Positions 1 through 9,233 of a stretch of 64,000 bases of DNA are shown here, one piece after another. This stretch comes from Robinsoniella peoriensis (lineage in GTDB: Bacteria; Bacillota; Clostridia; Lachnospirales; Lachnospiraceae). Within the stretch, counting starts at the first letter, position 1. Every line of letters starts with the position of its first letter. A model generated the notes under the pieces. That model worked only from the letters and a program-made list of their open reading frames with translations. It was not told the DNA's origin and searched no databases. The stretch is taken from NCBI RefSeq assembly GCF_042680125.1, contig NZ_JBHTNY010000006.1. One strand, given 5' to 3'. The position numbers and the translations under genes are program-made.

Positions 1-741
1 GCTGACAGTATTGTTAAGGGCATCCATACTTTGGACAGAAGCGGTGTGGATACTATTATCGTAGGAAGAGGCGGCGGATCCATTGAGGATTTGTGGGCAT
101 TTAATGAAGAAAAGGTTGCCCGTGCAATTTTTGAATGCCGTACGCCTGTGATCTCGGCAGTGGGACATGAAACCGATGTTACAATAGCAGATTATGTGGC
201 GGATCTTCGGGCACCCACTCCTTCTGCGGCAGCAGAGCTTGCAGTGGCAGACATATATGCCGTAAGAGAACAGTTGCTGCAGTATAAGAGAAGACTGGAT
301 GGAAGAATGCAGGAGTCCCTGGTGAGAAATCAGGAGAGACTTACGAAGTATCAGCTGAAGCTGAATTATTTAAGTCCCCGGAACCAGATTCAGGAAAAGC
401 GCCGGGCATTGACAGAAAAAGAAGAAAAACTGAAGCGCCTAATGGAAAGCCAGTTACAGGAAAAGCGCCAGTTTTTAATTGATAAAGAAGATAAAATACA
501 AAATCTGATGAATGACCGCCTCTTGGAGAAGCGGCATCAGTTTCGAATATATATAGAAAAGATGAAAGGCCTGTCACCCCTTGAAAAGCTGAATCAGGGA
601 TATGCTTATGCGACAGATGATAAAGGAAGTACCCTGAGCAGTATCGCGCAGGTAGAGCAGGGAGAAAGGCTTAAGATATATGTAACTGACGGACGGATAG
701 ATGCAGAGGTGAAAAAGAAAGAGCCGATGGACTATCGATAA
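1..741 (+). CDS. xseA: Exodeoxyribonuclease VII large subunit, 3' part
   Basis: The frame is open from base 1, so the gene starts upstream of the window; 246 codons are visible of the roughly 400 usual for the family. XseA forms exonuclease VII with several copies of XseB and degrades single-stranded DNA in the cytoplasm. Visible family motifs are GRGGGSIEDLWAFNEE near residue 22 and GHETDVTIADYVADLRAPT near residue 55. A long Lys/Glu/Gln-rich helical stretch follows (about residues 85-190), with similar heptad blocks repeated, as expected for the XseB-binding coiled coil. The end (SPLEKLNQGYAYATD) is the usual XseA C-terminal segment. An internal TTG at base 31 could be taken as a start but is not one, because the homology continues upstream. 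It is followed 18 bases later by xseB. Confidence 0.95.
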   Translation, partial: ADSIVKGIHTLDRSGVDTIIVGRGGGSIEDLWAFNEEKVARAIFECRTPVISAVGHETDVTIADYVADLRAPTPSAAAELAVADIYAVREQLLQYKRRLDGRMQESLVRNQERLTKYQLKLNYLSPRNQIQEKRRALTEKEEKLKRLMESQLQEKRQFLIDKEDKIQNLMNDRLLEKRHQFRIYIEKMKGLSPLEKLNQGYAYATDDKGSTLSSIAQVEQGERLKIYVTDGRIDAEVKKKEPMDYR

Positions 742-759
742 CAATCAGGAGTTTGACCA

Positions 760-981
760 ATGGAGAAAAAAGAAGAAGCAAAAGTCCTTACCCTGGAAGA
801 ATCCTTTGCACAGCTGGATAAAATGATAGAGGCGCTGGAGAGCAGGGATATTTCACTGGAAGATTCTTTTAAGACTTATCAGTCGGGAATGGAACTTTTA
901 AAGAGCTGTAATGAAAAAATTGACACAGTGGAAAAGAAAATGCAAGTGATTAATGAAAATGGTGAGCTGAATGAATTTTAA
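760..981 (+). CDS. xseB: Exodeoxyribonuclease VII small subunit
   Basis: A 73-residue protein of normal XseB length, almost entirely helical. The core LTLEESFAQLDKMIEALES and the later YQSGMELLKSCNEKID match the two-helix XseB fold that binds the coiled coil of XseA. It sits directly behind xseA and its last 11 bases overlap the start of ispA, indicating one operon with translational coupling. The order xseA-xseB-ispA-dxs is common in Firmicutes. Confidence 0.95.
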   Translation: MEKKEEAKVLTLEESFAQLDKMIEALESRDISLEDSFKTYQSGMELLKSCNEKIDTVEKKMQVINENGELNEF

Positions 982-1858
982 TGAAGAGATGAAAGAGCAG
1001 ATTGCTCAGGTAAAGAACGTAATCAGACAGTATCTTCCACCGGAAGAAGGTTTTCAGAAAACACTGCTGGAAGCCATGAATTACAGCATGCTGGCAGGAG
1101 GAAAAAGACTCCGGCCGCTGCTTATGATGGAGTCTTACCGCCTGTTCGGCGGGACAGGCAGAATAGTGGAGCCTTTTATGGCGGCGATGGAGATGATTCA
1201 TACCCATTCCCTGATTCATGATGACCTTCCTGCAATGGATAATGACGAATACAGAAGAGGAAGAAAAACAACCCATGTAGTCTATGGTGAAGCCATGGGA
1301 ATCCTGGCTGGTGATGCTCTTTTGAATTATGCTTATGAGACAGCCTCTAAAGCATTTGACATGGAACCTGAAAATGCGCGCATTGGACAGGCTTTTCGGG
1401 TATTAACGGTAAAAACAGGGATAAACGGCATGATCGGCGGACAGTCAGTGGATGTGGAAGCATCCGGAAAACCTCTGGAACGGGAGCGGCTGGATTTTAT
1501 TTACAGATTAAAAACCAGTGCCCTGATCGAAGGTTCCATGATGGTTGGAGCTGTCTTGGCAGGTGCAGACAAGGAAGAAGTTAATCTGATGGAAGCGATT
1601 GCTGCGGATATCGGACTGGCATTCCAGATCCAGGATGATATACTGGACGTTACCAGCACCACGAAAGCGCTTGGAAAACCGGTAAAGAGTGATGAAAAGA
1701 ATCATAAGACCACATATGTAACCCTGCGGGGACTGAAAGAAGCGAAACAGGACGTGGCACAGATTTCAAACCGTGCAATACGTATCCTGGATTCTCTTCC
1801 CCAGAAAAATGAATTTCTGCGCAGTCTGATTCTGCAGCTGGTGAATAGAGAGAATTAG
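971..1858 (+). CDS. ispA: Farnesyl/geranyl diphosphate synthase
   Basis: A 295-residue prenyl transferase that condenses isopentenyl diphosphate with allylic diphosphates, giving farnesyl diphosphate for undecaprenyl-phosphate and quinone-type lipids. The substrate motif GGKRLRP lies at residues 43-49. The first Asp-rich motif DDLPAMD is at 84-90, with the two extra residues typical of bacterial type II synthases, and the second (DDILD) is at 222-226. The start overlaps xseB, and dxs follows after 11 bases, so two isoprenoid steps are co-transcribed. Exact product length is inferred from the family and gene context. Confidence 0.93.
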   Translation: MNFNEEMKEQIAQVKNVIRQYLPPEEGFQKTLLEAMNYSMLAGGKRLRPLLMMESYRLFGGTGRIVEPFMAAMEMIHTHSLIHDDLPAMDNDEYRRGRKTTHVVYGEAMGILAGDALLNYAYETASKAFDMEPENARIGQAFRVLTVKTGINGMIGGQSVDVEASGKPLERERLDFIYRLKTSALIEGSMMVGAVLAGADKEEVNLMEAIAADIGLAFQIQDDILDVTSTTKALGKPVKSDEKNHKTTYVTLRGLKEAKQDVAQISNRAIRILDSLPQKNEFLRSLILQLVNREN

Positions 1859-1869
1859 AAGGTGAACCA

Positions 1870-3735
1870 ATGGTTTTAGATAAGATTCAAAAAGAAAATG
1901 ATATTAAAGAACTGAATGCAGAAGAGCTTACTCTGCTGGCAGATGAGATTCGGGAGTTTCTGATTCATAAAATCAGCATCTCAGGGGGACACCTTGCCTC
2001 AAATCTTGGCGTAGTTGAACTGACCATGGCAATGCATCTGACATTTAACCTGCCGGAAGATAAAATGATCTGGGATGTAGGCCATCAGTCCTACACTCAT
2101 AAACTCCTGACAGGCAGAAAGAATGGATTTGACCATCTGCGTAAATATGGAGGCATGAGCGGTTTTCCCAAGCGTAAAGAAAGTCTTTGCGATGCATTTG
2201 ACACCGGTCATAGTTCTACTTCCATATCAGCGGGGCTTGGATATGCCCAGGCGAGGGATATTAAAGGAGAGAAGCACTATGTAATCTCTGTTATCGGAGA
2301 TGGTGCCCTGACCGGAGGAATGGCTTATGAAGCCCTGAATAATGCTTCCCAGATCAAAACCAATTATATTATAGTACTCAATGACAATAACATGTCCATT
2401 TCGGAAAATGTAGGCGGAATGTCCTCTTATCTTGGAAATCTTAGGACGGCAGATGCTTATACCGAACTGAAATCCGGAGTGACAAATACCCTTTCTAAAA
2501 TTCCGGTATATGGTGACCGCATTGTAAAACGGATACGTAAAACCAAAAGCGGGATCAAACAGCTTTTCATTCCGGGAATGCTGTTTGAAGAGATGGGGAT
2601 TACCTATCTGGGCCCTATCGACGGGCACAATATGGAACAGGTGTGCAAGACCTTTCGAGAGGCAAAGAAAGTAAACGGAGCCGTCTTGGTGCATGTGTGT
2701 ACGAAAAAGGGAAAAGGCTATGAACCTGCGGAGCGTCATCCCGCCAGATTCCACGGGGCAGAGCCCTTTGAAATTGAGACAGGAATTCCAAAATCAAAAA
2801 GAGTAAAATCTAATTATACCGATATATTTTCTACAGTTATGCGAAAGCTGGGAGACCGGGAGCCCGAGATAGTCGCAGTGACAGCTGCGATGCCCGACGG
2901 CACAGGATTAAAGCGGTTCCGCAATATGTTTCCAGACCGGTTCTTCGATGTGGGAATTGCGGAAGAGCATGCGGTCACCTTTGCGGCAGGTCTGGCGGCA
3001 GCAGGACTTAAGCCTGTAGTCGCTGTGTATTCTTCATTTTTGCAAAGAGCCTATGATCAGGTGCTTCACGATGTCTGTATACAGAATCTTCATGTGATTT
3101 TTGCGATTGACAGAGCAGGGCTGGTTGGAAGTGACGGAGAAACCCATCAGGGAATTTTTGATCTTTCCTATTTATCCAGCATTCCCAATATGTGTATAAT
3201 GGCACCAAAGAATAAATGGGAGCTTTCTGATATGATGAAATTTGCGGTGGCCTATCACGGACCTATTGCACTGCGTTATCCCAGAGGAGAAGCTTATGAT
3301 GGACTCAGGGAATTCAGGGAGCCTGTGAAGTATGGAAAAAGCGAAGTAATCTATGATGAAAGTGAAATCGCCCTTGTGGCAGTTGGGAGTATGGTCAAGA
3401 CAGCCAAAGAAGTCCGGTCACGGCTGCGGGACACGGGTTACAGCTGTTCTCTTGTGAATGCCAGATTCGTGAAACCCTATGACAGCGAACTTTTATTGGA
3501 ACTGCAGAAGGAGCACAGGCTGGTGGTAACACTTGAGGAAAATGTAAAAAGCGGTGGATTCGGTGAAGCAGTACTGGATTATTTTAACCAGATCGGAAGC
3601 GGGGTGAAAGTCCTGAATATTACCTTGCCTGATGACTATGTGGAGCATGGAAATGTGGATATGTTAAAGCAGGAAGTGGGAATTGACGCAGATTCTGTGG
3701 AGAAAAAGATTCTGGCGGCTTATATTGGATTGTAA
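1870..3735 (+). CDS. dxs: 1-deoxy-D-xylulose-5-phosphate synthase
   Basis: A 621-residue thiamine-diphosphate enzyme that joins pyruvate and glyceraldehyde 3-phosphate, the first step of the MEP isoprenoid pathway. The N-terminal part carries DVGHQSYTHKLLTGR (about 69-83) and the ThDP/Mg motif GDGALTGG (143-150) followed by NDNNMSIS. The middle transketolase-like domain has AEEHAVTFAAGLAAAG, and the C-terminal domain is complete. Length matches the family. It directly follows ispA in the same operon, so precursor and prenyl chain synthesis are together. Confidence 0.97.
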   Translation: MVLDKIQKENDIKELNAEELTLLADEIREFLIHKISISGGHLASNLGVVELTMAMHLTFNLPEDKMIWDVGHQSYTHKLLTGRKNGFDHLRKYGGMSGFPKRKESLCDAFDTGHSSTSISAGLGYAQARDIKGEKHYVISVIGDGALTGGMAYEALNNASQIKTNYIIVLNDNNMSISENVGGMSSYLGNLRTADAYTELKSGVTNTLSKIPVYGDRIVKRIRKTKSGIKQLFIPGMLFEEMGITYLGPIDGHNMEQVCKTFREAKKVNGAVLVHVCTKKGKGYEPAERHPARFHGAEPFEIETGIPKSKRVKSNYTDIFSTVMRKLGDREPEIVAVTAAMPDGTGLKRFRNMFPDRFFDVGIAEEHAVTFAAGLAAAGLKPVVAVYSSFLQRAYDQVLHDVCIQNLHVIFAIDRAGLVGSDGETHQGIFDLSYLSSIPNMCIMAPKNKWELSDMMKFAVAYHGPIALRYPRGEAYDGLREFREPVKYGKSEVIYDESEIALVAVGSMVKTAKEVRSRLRDTGYSCSLVNARFVKPYDSELLLELQKEHRLVVTLEENVKSGGFGEAVLDYFNQIGSGVKVLNITLPDDYVEHGNVDMLKQEVGIDADSVEKKILAAYIGL

Positions 3736-3759
3736 TAAAGCTGCCAGTAAGGAGATACA

Positions 3760-4572
3760 ATGAAAGAACGTTTAGATATATTATTAGTGCAGCGGCAGCT
3801 GGCTCCTTCGCGTGAGAAGGCCAAGGCGATTATTATGTCCGGAAATGTCTATGTTAACGGACAGAAAGAGGACAAAGCCGGTTCCACTTTTGATGAGAAG
3901 TCAGAAATAGAAGTAAAAGGAAATACCCTGAAATATGTCAGCCGTGGAGGGCTGAAGCTGGAAAAAGCGATGAGCCATTTTGATATTACCCTGGAAGGAA
4001 AAGTCTGCATGGATGTAGGCTCTTCCACCGGTGGTTTTACAGACTGTATGCTGCGAAACGGAGCAGTTAAAGTATATGCGGTGGACGTAGGCCATGGTCA
4101 GCTGGACTGGAAGCTTCGACAGGATGAACGGGTAGTCTGCATGGAAAAGACGAATATCCGCTATGTGGAGCCGGAAAACATAGAAGAATTAGTGGAGTTT
4201 TCCTCCATTGATGTTTCTTTTATTTCTCTGACAAAAGTCCTGCTGCCGGTGCGGAATTTACTGACGGATCAGGGGCAGATTGCCTGCCTGATAAAGCCGC
4301 AGTTTGAAGCCGGACGGGAAAAGGTCGGAAAAAAGGGAGTGGTCCGTGACAGTGCGGTCCATGAAGAAGTAATTAGAAAAGTCATTGCCTATGCGGTCAG
4401 TATTTCCTTTGAAGTACTGGGACTGGAGTTCTCCCCCATTAAAGGTCCGGAAGGCAATATAGAATATCTGCTCTATCTGCAGAAACTGCCGGAAGGCACA
4501 CAGAATGAAGAGATTCCATTTTCTGTGGAAGATATTGTAAAGGAAGCACATAAAACGTTAGAGCGTGTTTAG
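3760..4572 (+). CDS. tlyA: TlyA-family rRNA 2'-O-methyltransferase
   Basis: A 270-residue protein with an N-terminal S4 RNA-binding domain (ERLDILLVQRQLAPSREKA, then GNVYVNGQ) and an FtsJ-like SAM methyltransferase domain with motif I MDVGSSTGGFTDCM near residues 84-97. Later conserved segments are SIDVSFISLTKVLLP and IKPQFEAG. The family methylates ribose in rRNA; in mycobacteria it also confers capreomycin sensitivity. It was long annotated as a haemolysin, which is probably a misnomer. The ORF has normal length and lies between dxs and nadK, its usual place in Clostridia. Confidence 0.92.
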   Translation: MKERLDILLVQRQLAPSREKAKAIIMSGNVYVNGQKEDKAGSTFDEKSEIEVKGNTLKYVSRGGLKLEKAMSHFDITLEGKVCMDVGSSTGGFTDCMLRNGAVKVYAVDVGHGQLDWKLRQDERVVCMEKTNIRYVEPENIEELVEFSSIDVSFISLTKVLLPVRNLLTDQGQIACLIKPQFEAGREKVGKKGVVRDSAVHEEVIRKVIAYAVSISFEVLGLEFSPIKGPEGNIEYLLYLQKLPEGTQNEEIPFSVEDIVKEAHKTLERV

Positions 4573-4600
4573 GCACACTCAGAATTAGAGGTATATCAGT

Positions 4601-5461
4601 ATGGATAAATTTTATGTGATAACGAATTGCTTAAAAGATCCGGATATGGAGACTACAAAATCTATCCGGGATTATCTGGAAAGTCAGGGAAAAGTCTGCA
4701 TGATACAGCAGCGTCCGGGCAAAAATAAATTACATAATTATAAGTATACCAATGCAGCGCTTATCCCTCCGGATGTGGACTGTGTATTGGTGCTGGGCGG
4801 TGATGGAACGCTTTTGCAGGCATCACGTGATCTTGTCGAGCGGAATATACCTCTTCTTGGAATTAACCTGGGAACACTGGGATATCTGGCTGAGATTGAC
4901 CGTTCTAATATTAAGCCGGCACTGGATAAGCTGCTGCTGGATGAGTATGAGATTCATGAGCGGATGATGTTAAGCGGAACGGCATATCATCAGAATAAAA
5001 AACTGATGAGTGACATTGCGTTAAATGATATTGTAATCGGACGTAATGGAAGGCTTCGCATTATAGATTTAAATATTTATGTAGATGATGAGTTTTTAAA
5101 TTCTTACAGCGCAGACGGCATTATCATCTCTACGCCTACCGGATCTACCGGGTACAGCCTGTCCGCAGGCGGTCCGATCGTATCTCCTGAGGCAGAGATC
5201 ATAATGATAACGCCGATTGCGCCCCATACATTAAATACCAGAAGCATTGTACTGCCCCATAATGCGAAGATAACAGTGGAAATCGGAGAAGGACACAGTA
5301 CCAGAGAGGGTGCGGAAGCCACCTTTGACGGAGACACTTCCGTGAATTTAAACTGTAATGATCAAATTGTCATTACAAAGGCAGACCGCTGTGCAAGGCT
5401 GGTCAAAATAAATAATATCAGTTTTTTGGAAATATTACGAAAGAAAATGTACCAGACATAG
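4601..5461 (+). CDS. nadK: NAD kinase
   Basis: A 286-residue cytoplasmic enzyme that phosphorylates NAD to NADP. The signature GGDGT is at residues 66-70, followed by LGINLGTLGYLAEID. The second conserved block YSADGIIISTPTGSTGYSL, at about 168-186, forms the NAD site. The C-terminal half has the usual TFDGDTSV segment. It is followed 10 bases later by argR with an AGGAGGTG ribosome binding site, so the two are co-transcribed. Confidence 0.95.
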   Translation: MDKFYVITNCLKDPDMETTKSIRDYLESQGKVCMIQQRPGKNKLHNYKYTNAALIPPDVDCVLVLGGDGTLLQASRDLVERNIPLLGINLGTLGYLAEIDRSNIKPALDKLLLDEYEIHERMMLSGTAYHQNKKLMSDIALNDIVIGRNGRLRIIDLNIYVDDEFLNSYSADGIIISTPTGSTGYSLSAGGPIVSPEAEIIMITPIAPHTLNTRSIVLPHNAKITVEIGEGHSTREGAEATFDGDTSVNLNCNDQIVITKADRCARLVKINNISFLEILRKKMYQT

Positions 5462-5471
5462 GAGGTGTGGC

Positions 5472-5933
5472 ATGAAAATAGCAAGACATGCTAAAATAGT
5501 AGATATCATCAACCGCTATGAGATAGAGACACAGGAAGAACTGGCAGAGCGGTTAAACCAGGAAGGTTTCCGTGTGACCCAGGCTACTGTGTCCAGAGAT
5601 ATCCGTGAATTAAAACTTACTAAAATTGCCATTAACGGCGGACGGCAGAAATATGCGGTGATGCAGGCAAACGGAAATGGAATGAACGAAAAATACCTGC
5701 GGGTATTAAAAGACGGTTTTGCATCTATGGACATGGCGCAGAACATCCTGGTTGTGAAAACGGTATCCGGGATGGCTATGGCGGTAGCAGCAGCCCTGGA
5801 TGCCATGCATTGGCCTGAGATAGCGGGATGTATTGCAGGAGATGATACCATTATGTGTGCCATCCGAAGCGTGGATGATACACTGCTTGTTATGGATAAA
5901 ATCCGTAAAATTGTAGGAACAGAGCACAAATAA
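5472..5933 (+). CDS. argR: Arginine repressor ArgR
   Basis: A 153-residue regulator of normal ArgR size. The N-terminal winged helix has the recognition segment TVSRDIRELKL at residues 39-49, and the C-terminal oligomerisation domain has GCIAGDDTIM at 119-128, whose acidic pair binds arginine. In the family, arginine-bound hexamers repress arginine synthesis and activate catabolism. No arg genes lie nearby; placement between nadK and recN is a conserved Firmicutes arrangement, not evidence of a local target. Confidence 0.95.
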   Translation: MKIARHAKIVDIINRYEIETQEELAERLNQEGFRVTQATVSRDIRELKLTKIAINGGRQKYAVMQANGNGMNEKYLRVLKDGFASMDMAQNILVVKTVSGMAMAVAAALDAMHWPEIAGCIAGDDTIMCAIRSVDDTLLVMDKIRKIVGTEHK

Positions 5934-5965
5934 TCTTTTGTCGGGAGAGGTAGAAGGATAAGCTT

Positions 5966-7648
5966 ATGTTACTAAATCTACATGTAAAAAATATGGCGTT
6001 AATACAGGAACTGGAAGTGGACTTCAGGAAAGGTCTGAATATACTGACAGGTGAGACAGGAGCTGGTAAATCTATTATTATCGGCTCTGTTAACGTTGCA
6101 CTTGGACTTAAAAGTTTTAAAGAATTCGCAAGAGAGGATGCAGATTACGCATTAGCCGAACTGGTGTTTTCTATTGAACAGGAAAACCAGAAAAAGCAGA
6201 TTCTGGATATGGATATACCGATTGAAGACGATCAGGTGATCATCTCCAGGAAGCTGATGAATGGAAGAAGCATCACAAAAGTAAATGGGGAAACGGTTCC
6301 GGTTTCCGTTGTTAAGGAACTGGCGGAGATTTTGATTGATATTCATGGACAGCATGAGCATCAGTCTCTGCTGAATAAAAAAAATCATTTACAGATATTG
6401 GATGAATTTGCGAAAGAAGAGCTGGCAAAATATAAAGATAAAGGTGCTGCTTTGTATAGAAATTATTCAAAAATTAAACATCAGCTGTCAGACACCAGAA
6501 TGGACGAGGCACAAAAGGCAAAAGAAATGGATTTTCTGCAGTTTGAAGTAGATGAAATAGAAGAGGCAGGGTTAAAAATCGGGGAGGATGAGGAACTGGA
6601 GGCACAGTTTCGAAAACTTTCTAATGGTAAGAAGATTATTGAATATATTACAGAGATTCATGATCTGTGTGGAAACGACAGTATGTCAGGAGCCGCCGAA
6701 AATCTGGGCAGATCCTTAAGGAATCTCTCTCTGGTTACGGAATATGATAAGGAACTGGAAGGACTGTATAACCAGCTTGCCGATGTGGAAAGCCTTCTGT
6801 CGGATTTTAACCGGGAACTCAGTGCCTATATGGGAAGCATCTCATTTGACGGAGAGGATTTTGCCAAGATAGAAGACCGCCTTGATTTTATTAATCATTT
6901 GAAATCAAAGTGCGGCAACAGTATCAAAGCGATATTGGCATATAAGGATGAAAAAGAAAAGAGGCTGTCAGAACTTCGGGATTACGATGCCTATATGGAA
7001 CGTTTAAACGGGGAATTTGAGGCTTGTAAAGCAGAACTGGATAAGAATGCCGCTAAGATGTCTGCGATCCGTAAATCCTATGGTAAAAAGCTTGCAAAGA
7101 CTATCCGTGAGGCTTTGGTGGACCTGAACTTCCTTGAAGTGCAGTTTGAAATAGCCGTAGACCAGACCGGACAGGCAGATGCAAATGGATATGATGAGGT
7201 TTGTTTTATGATCTCCACAAACCCCGGGGAAAGTGTAAAACCGCTTGGCAGCGTGGCATCCGGAGGGGAACTCTCCAGGATTATGCTTGCGATTAAAACT
7301 GTTCTGGCGGATAAGGATGCTACGGAAACCCTTATTTTTGATGAAATTGATGTGGGAATCAGCGGCAGGACTGCCCAGAAAGTATCGGAAAAGCTGGCAG
7401 TTATTGCCAGGAACCATCAGGTTATCTGTATTACCCACCTGGCTCAGATTGCATCCATGTCAGACAGCCATTATGTCATCGAGAAAAAAATTGTTAAAAA
7501 CAATACGATTACATCCATCCGTGAACTGTCTGAGGATGAGAGTATTCATGAGATTGCCCGGATTCTGGGCGGTGCAAAAATCACGGAAACGGTTATGGAA
7601 AGTGCAAAGGAAATGAAAGAATTGGCATTATGTACAAAAAAATACTAG
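5966..7648 (+). CDS. recN: DNA repair protein RecN
   Basis: A 560-residue SMC-like ATPase acting in recombinational repair of double-strand breaks. The N-terminus has Walker A GETGAGKS at residues 29-36. A long middle section (about 150-360) is rich in Lys, Glu and Leu and forms the coiled-coil arms. The C-terminal half carries the ABC signature region VASGGELSRIMLAIK and the Walker B block LIFDEIDVGISGRTA, followed by the switch histidine in ITHLAQIAS. Both ends and length match the family. An intrinsic terminator lies 30 bases downstream. Confidence 0.97.
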   Translation: MLLNLHVKNMALIQELEVDFRKGLNILTGETGAGKSIIIGSVNVALGLKSFKEFAREDADYALAELVFSIEQENQKKQILDMDIPIEDDQVIISRKLMNGRSITKVNGETVPVSVVKELAEILIDIHGQHEHQSLLNKKNHLQILDEFAKEELAKYKDKGAALYRNYSKIKHQLSDTRMDEAQKAKEMDFLQFEVDEIEEAGLKIGEDEELEAQFRKLSNGKKIIEYITEIHDLCGNDSMSGAAENLGRSLRNLSLVTEYDKELEGLYNQLADVESLLSDFNRELSAYMGSISFDGEDFAKIEDRLDFINHLKSKCGNSIKAILAYKDEKEKRLSELRDYDAYMERLNGEFEACKAELDKNAAKMSAIRKSYGKKLAKTIREALVDLNFLEVQFEIAVDQTGQADANGYDEVCFMISTNPGESVKPLGSVASGGELSRIMLAIKTVLADKDATETLIFDEIDVGISGRTAQKVSEKLAVIARNHQVICITHLAQIASMSDSHYVIEKKIVKNNTITSIRELSEDESIHEIARILGGAKITETVMESAKEMKELALCTKKY

Positions 7649-7677
7649 AGTGAATCTGCTGCGATACTCACATACTA

Positions 7678-7714
7678 AAAAAGGATATACCAAGTGTATA
7701 TTCTTTTTATTTTT
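7678..7714 (+). terminator. Intrinsic terminator after recN
   Basis: GGATATAC (7683-7690) pairs with GTATATTC (7696-7703) around a 5-base loop. The stem extends outward through five A-T pairs into the T-rich stretch at 7704-7714. It closes the xseA-recN operon before spoIVB. Confidence 0.75.
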
Positions 7715-7847
7715 GCAATCTTTTGATTAGAAAGTGTAAAAGATAATACACTACTGATTTGGGAATAGTACAAGAGAGCTTGTGTTAATTCCCGGGTCAG
7801 GCATGAGAATGCGAAATAATTGAATGATGATGAAAGGATGTGAGCAT

Positions 7848-9101
7848 GTGGCAAAGAATAGAAAGCGTTGCAGGAAGATCATTATTTCGGTTTTAACAAT
7901 TGTTCTTTTTGTCAGCGCAACGGGGGCATTTTTAATAGACCGCAGCATACCGGATCGCTTACAGGTGGTATCGGGCGACAGGAAAACTCAGATTTTAAGA
8001 TATCCATTTGATACGTTTATTGAGGAAAACGTAGCACAGGCCGCCAGTCAGAACGGTTCTAACATTCCGCAGGATAACCTGAAGATGAGTTCTCAGGAAC
8101 CGTATACTATTGAATGTAAATTGTTTGGAGTTATTCCGGTAAAGAACATCCAGGTAGATGTGGTGGAACGCAGTAAGGTAATCCCTTGCGGCAGCCCGGT
8201 GGGAATCTATATGAAAACAAGAGGAATTCTGGTGGTAGGAACAGGAGCAGTAAATGGAATGGATGGGGTAGATTATGAACCTGCGGCTTCCGTTGTTCAG
8301 TCCGGAGATTATATATTGGGGGTAAATGGAAATCCAATATCCGATAAAAAAGAATTAATTTCCCGTATAAATGAATCAGGCGGATCGGATATAACGCTGG
8401 AAGTTCAGAGAAAAGGGGAAATCACGGATTTAAAGGTAAAACCGGTCATGACCGGAACGTCTGAATACAAGACCGGCATCTGGGTACGTGATGACACTCA
8501 GGGTATCGGAACCCTTACGTATGTGGATGAAAATGGAAATTATGGAGCTCTGGGACATGGAATCAGTGATGTGGATACCAGTACGCTGTTATCACTTCAG
8601 GAAGGAAAATTATATCCTTCAGACATTATTTCTGTAGTAAAGGGTGAAAAAGGCACACCGGGTGAACTGGCAGGAGTAATCCGCTATGACGAAAACGAAG
8701 TCATGGGCAGTATTACGGCAAATACTGAGGCAGGCATATTTGGTAAAGTGACAGAATCTTTTAAATCCCAGCTGAAAGGGACACCAATAGAGGTTGGCCT
8801 TAAACAGGAGATCGAAACAGGCCCTGCAACGATACGCTGTACCGTAGATGGTACTGTAAAAGAATACGACATAGAAATCGAAAAAGTTTTATTAAATAGC
8901 AGCGATGTAAATAAAAGCATGGTGATTAAAGTGACAGATGAGGAATTACTGCAGAAAACAGGCGGAATTGTCCAGGGAATGAGCGGAAGTCCCATCATTC
9001 AGAACGGAAAATTAATCGGCGCAGTAACCCATGTTTTCATCCAGGATTCGACAAGCGGATTCGGTATATTTGCGGAAAACATGATTTTTGTCGATTCTTG
9101 A
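7848..9101 (+). CDS. spoIVB: SpoIVB serine peptidase (sporulation checkpoint)
   Basis: In the B. subtilis system SpoIVB is secreted from the forespore and cleaves SpoIVFA, releasing SpoIVFB to activate pro-sigma-K. Here an N-terminal hydrophobic segment (ISVLTIVLFVSATGAFLI) acts as signal or anchor. It is followed by a PDZ domain (about residues 115-190) and the S55 peptidase domain, with the catalytic region ALGHGISD and the serine in GMSGSPIIQNGKLIGAVTH. I take the GTG at 7848 as start because AAAGGA lies 9 bases upstream; an in-frame ATG at 7824 lacks a ribosome binding site. The gene directly precedes spo0A, as in Bacillus and Clostridium. Confidence 0.93.
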   Translation: MAKNRKRCRKIIISVLTIVLFVSATGAFLIDRSIPDRLQVVSGDRKTQILRYPFDTFIEENVAQAASQNGSNIPQDNLKMSSQEPYTIECKLFGVIPVKNIQVDVVERSKVIPCGSPVGIYMKTRGILVVGTGAVNGMDGVDYEPAASVVQSGDYILGVNGNPISDKKELISRINESGGSDITLEVQRKGEITDLKVKPVMTGTSEYKTGIWVRDDTQGIGTLTYVDENGNYGALGHGISDVDTSTLLSLQEGKLYPSDIISVVKGEKGTPGELAGVIRYDENEVMGSITANTEAGIFGKVTESFKSQLKGTPIEVGLKQEIETGPATIRCTVDGTVKEYDIEIEKVLLNSSDVNKSMVIKVTDEELLQKTGGIVQGMSGSPIIQNGKLIGAVTHVFIQDSTSGFGIFAENMIFVDS

Positions 9102-9114
9102 TGACAAGTTTTTC

Positions 9115-9142
9115 TTGATAATAGGTTCAAATGTTATATAAT
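9115..9142 (+). promoter_or_regulatory. Sigma-A-like promoter for spo0A
   Basis: TTGATA (9115-9120), 16 bases, TATAAT (9137-9142). A TGTCGAT sequence near 9090, one base off the TGTCGAA 0A-box core, lies just upstream at the end of spoIVB and could allow Spo0A feedback; that part is speculative. Confidence 0.6.
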
Positions 9143-9233
9143 ACAATTAGTTTTTGTTCGTGACAATTTATGGTATGGGCAAACATTAAATTTAGCGTAC
9201 AATGACAAAAAAGTAAAATTGGAGGAGAGATTT